Part shown: positions 62,690-64,000 of the stretch, piece after piece
How positions within the stretch are numbered: position 1 is the stretch's first letter
Layout: each line of letters starts with the position of its first letter
NCBI RefSeq assembly: GCF_012726195.1
Contig: NZ_JAASAF010000001.1
Span: forward strand, 310,001 to 374,000
DNA from: Rhodococcus sp. HNM0563
GTDB lineage: Bacteria > Actinomycetota > Actinomycetes > Mycobacteriales > Mycobacteriaceae
Length of the DNA stretch: 64,000 nucleotides
Reading direction: 5' to 3'
The notes under the pieces: generated by a model
The model's database searches: none
Told to the model about the DNA's origin: nothing
Seen by the model: the letters and a program-made list of their open reading frames with translations, nothing else
Translations under genes and position numbers: made by a program

Positions 62690-64000
62690 CTGCGCCTGTT
62701 CGGTTCCGTAGCGATGCCCGTGTCCTGGAGCCGAGTCGAGTGAGGTGAACAGGTCGACGGTGGTCTGCAGGAACCCCACCACCGGCAGCCACGTCGGTAC
62801 GGGCGCGTCCTGCACCGCACGCGACAGATCCGGTGGCGACCACAACAGCGACGGCTGCCACCACACGACGGGATCCGACGTGTTCGCCAGCACCGTCGCC
62901 CCGTCGGTGCGCACCGATCCGGCCGGCGGACCCGCCCACAGTGCGTCGCACAGGCCCGGTTGGATGTCGTCGAACACGGCGCTGCCACCGATCGAGCCGA
63001 GGCTCTGTCCGTATACGTGCAGGTCGGGTCGCTGATCGGGAGGCATCGTGGCGATGTGCTCGCGCACGGCAGAGACAAGCGCCCGGGCGGACCGGGAGGC
63101 TGCGTCGCGGTCGAAGACGAACGTGACCCAGCTCGGCGTGTCCGAGTACTGCTGTGCCGCGATGGCGACGTCGTCGCCCCAGCGGTCCTCGAATCCCTGC
63201 ACAGCATTGGCATCGACCCACCCGGACCCGGTGGGAATCGCGACGACAAGGTGCTCCCGTTCGAACCCGCCGGTGCGTTCGAGTTCCCGGACCGCGAGCG
63301 CCGCGCGCGACTCATCGTCTGCGGCTGCAGCCAACCCGACGTAGACCCGCACGGGCGACCCCGAGGATTCGATCGAGACGAATCGTCGCCCTTGCGTGCC
63401 GAGACTGTTCCAGTTCACCAGTGAGATGGGGGAGCCGGACACCCCAGGGTCGAGCGTGGCTACCGGAGTGGATGCCGATGCCGTATCCGGCGACGGGGAG
63501 ACGACCGAGGTGATACCCCACGCGAGAAGGATCGCTGCCGTCGCCAATGCCGCGATCGAGCGCGTACGACCGGCCATTCGGACCAGGGTGCGGATGCCTG
63601 TGGCGCCTCCCACGAGAATCGATGCCGTCACGACGGCTCCGGCGAGTACTTCGAGCCAGTAGTGCAATCCGATCGGTGCCACCTCCATCGCGGCACGAAG
63701 TGCGTTCTGCCAGTGATGCGCCCACGTCGCACTCACCGCGACCATTGCAGTCGCGACTGCTGCTGCGAGCCAGCGAGCCTCCGCCTCGCGTGGACCGTGC
63801 TGCGCTCGAACCCGATGGGGCACAAGGCGTCGACTCAACGCCGTGACTGCAAGTGCGACTGCGATGAGGACCCCGGTGAGGACCCCTTGGGTGAGGGAGT
63901 CCCTCGGCAACAGCGACGGTGCGAGCGAGACCACAGCCGCGAGGGTCGCGGCCACAGTCGAGCCCAGGCGGGGTCCGAAAGCTTTGTGAGGGAATAGGGT
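62669..64000 (-). CDS. Membrane alpha/beta-hydrolase (Abhydrolase_9 family), 5' end outside window
   Basis: The frame stays open to the right edge, so the N-terminus is missing. The visible 443 residues begin TLFPHKAFGPRLGS and soon LAPSLLPR, the typical opening of the N-terminal membrane domain, with four hydrophobic helices up to about residue 170. The rest is an alpha/beta-hydrolase with the nucleophile elbow YGQSLGSIGG and a C-terminal lid region; the ending (GHGHRYGTEQAQCEPAVS) includes repeat-derived codons. Substrate unknown. It may start at GTG 63955, but the conserved sequence upstream of that argues against it. Confidence 0.78.
   Translation of the reverse strand, partial: TLFPHKAFGPRLGSTVAATLAAVVSLAPSLLPRDSLTQGVLTGVLIAVALAVTALSRRLVPHRVRAQHGPREAEARWLAAAVATAMVAVSATWAHHWQNALRAAMEVAPIGLHYWLEVLAGAVVTASILVGGATGIRTLVRMAGRTRSIAALATAAILLAWGITSVVSPSPDTASASTPVATLDPGVSGSPISLVNWNSLGTQGRRFVSIESSGSPVRVYVGLAAAADDESRAALAVRELERTGGFEREHLVVAIPTGSGWVDANAVQGFEDRWGDDVAIAAQQYSDTPSWVTFVFDRDAASRSARALVSAVREHIATMPPDQRPDLHVYGQSLGSIGGSAVFDDIQPGLCDALWAGPPAGSVRTDGATVLANTSDPVVWWQPSLLWSPPDLSRAVQDAPVPTWLPVVGFLQTTVDLFTSLDSAPGHGHRYGTEQAQCEPAVS

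Overview
The window is a GC-rich actinobacterial chromosome segment, most likely from Rhodococcus or a close relative in the Nocardiaceae. Two lines support this. First, codon use is strongly G/C-ending, with many GTG/TTG starts and 4-base ATGA/GTGA gene overlaps. Second, from about 15 kb to the right end the gene order follows, from my memory of it, the Mycobacterium tuberculosis Rv3053c to Rv3011c block: nrdHIEF, fecB, ctaD, serB, ABC ATPase, Nudix, echA, methyltransferases, PQQ lipoprotein, acyltransferase, GT4/GH57/methyltransferase, etfBA, OlsB/OlsA-like pair, cysteine desulfurase, mnmA, metE-like, ligA, ACT protein, gatCA. Species cannot be assigned. I saw no rRNA, tRNA, CRISPR array, insertion sequence or prophage.

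Layout. 0-2 kb: end of a CobW-type metal chaperone GTPase and an RhlE-like RNA helicase. 2.3-6.3 kb: molybdenum cofactor synthesis, with moeA, a moaC-mogA fusion and moaE leftward and moaA-moaD rightward from a shared promoter region. 6.3-10 kb: nadE, a nucleosidase, a META-domain lipoprotein, and a TetR regulator divergent from an FMN reductase. 10-15 kb: a siderophore-binding lipoprotein gene that carries a frameshift, divergent across an IdeR-like iron box from a three-subunit molybdenum hydroxylase (PaoABC type), the likely consumer of the cofactor made a few kb away. 15-19.3 kb: class Ib ribonucleotide reductase nrdHI, nrdE, nrdF behind two NrdR-like boxes 32 bp apart. 19.4-24.1 kb: Nudix, HtaA-type haem protein and FecB-type lipoprotein (overlapping), then ctaD. 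24.3-33.3 kb: serB, Pth2, glgX, ABC ATPase, Nudix, echA and two methyltransferases. 33.3-41.3 kb: PQQ-repeat lipoprotein, hexapeptide acyltransferase, amidase, GNAT, and a leftward operon for a methylated alpha-glucan. 41.4-50.6 kb: etfBA behind a perfect operator-like palindrome, an OlsB/OlsA-like acyltransferase pair, cysteine desulfurase + mnmA, a MetE-like protein and ligA.

50.6-59.8 kb is the least ordinary part. Between ligA and the ACT-gatCA block, which adjoin in the mycobacterial order I recall, sit about 9 kb of extra genes: a YrhK-like membrane protein, an amidohydrolase, an ABC-type protein that has lost its Walker A lysine, signature and catalytic glutamate, a YhgE/Pip membrane protein, a glutamate decarboxylase and an 836-residue LuxR-type ATPase regulator. 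Five run in one direction. I infer a regulated envelope or decarboxylation module, and this is the best candidate for an undescribed system here. The window ends in a partial alpha/beta-hydrolase membrane protein.

All family calls are by eye from motifs and length. No database search was run.
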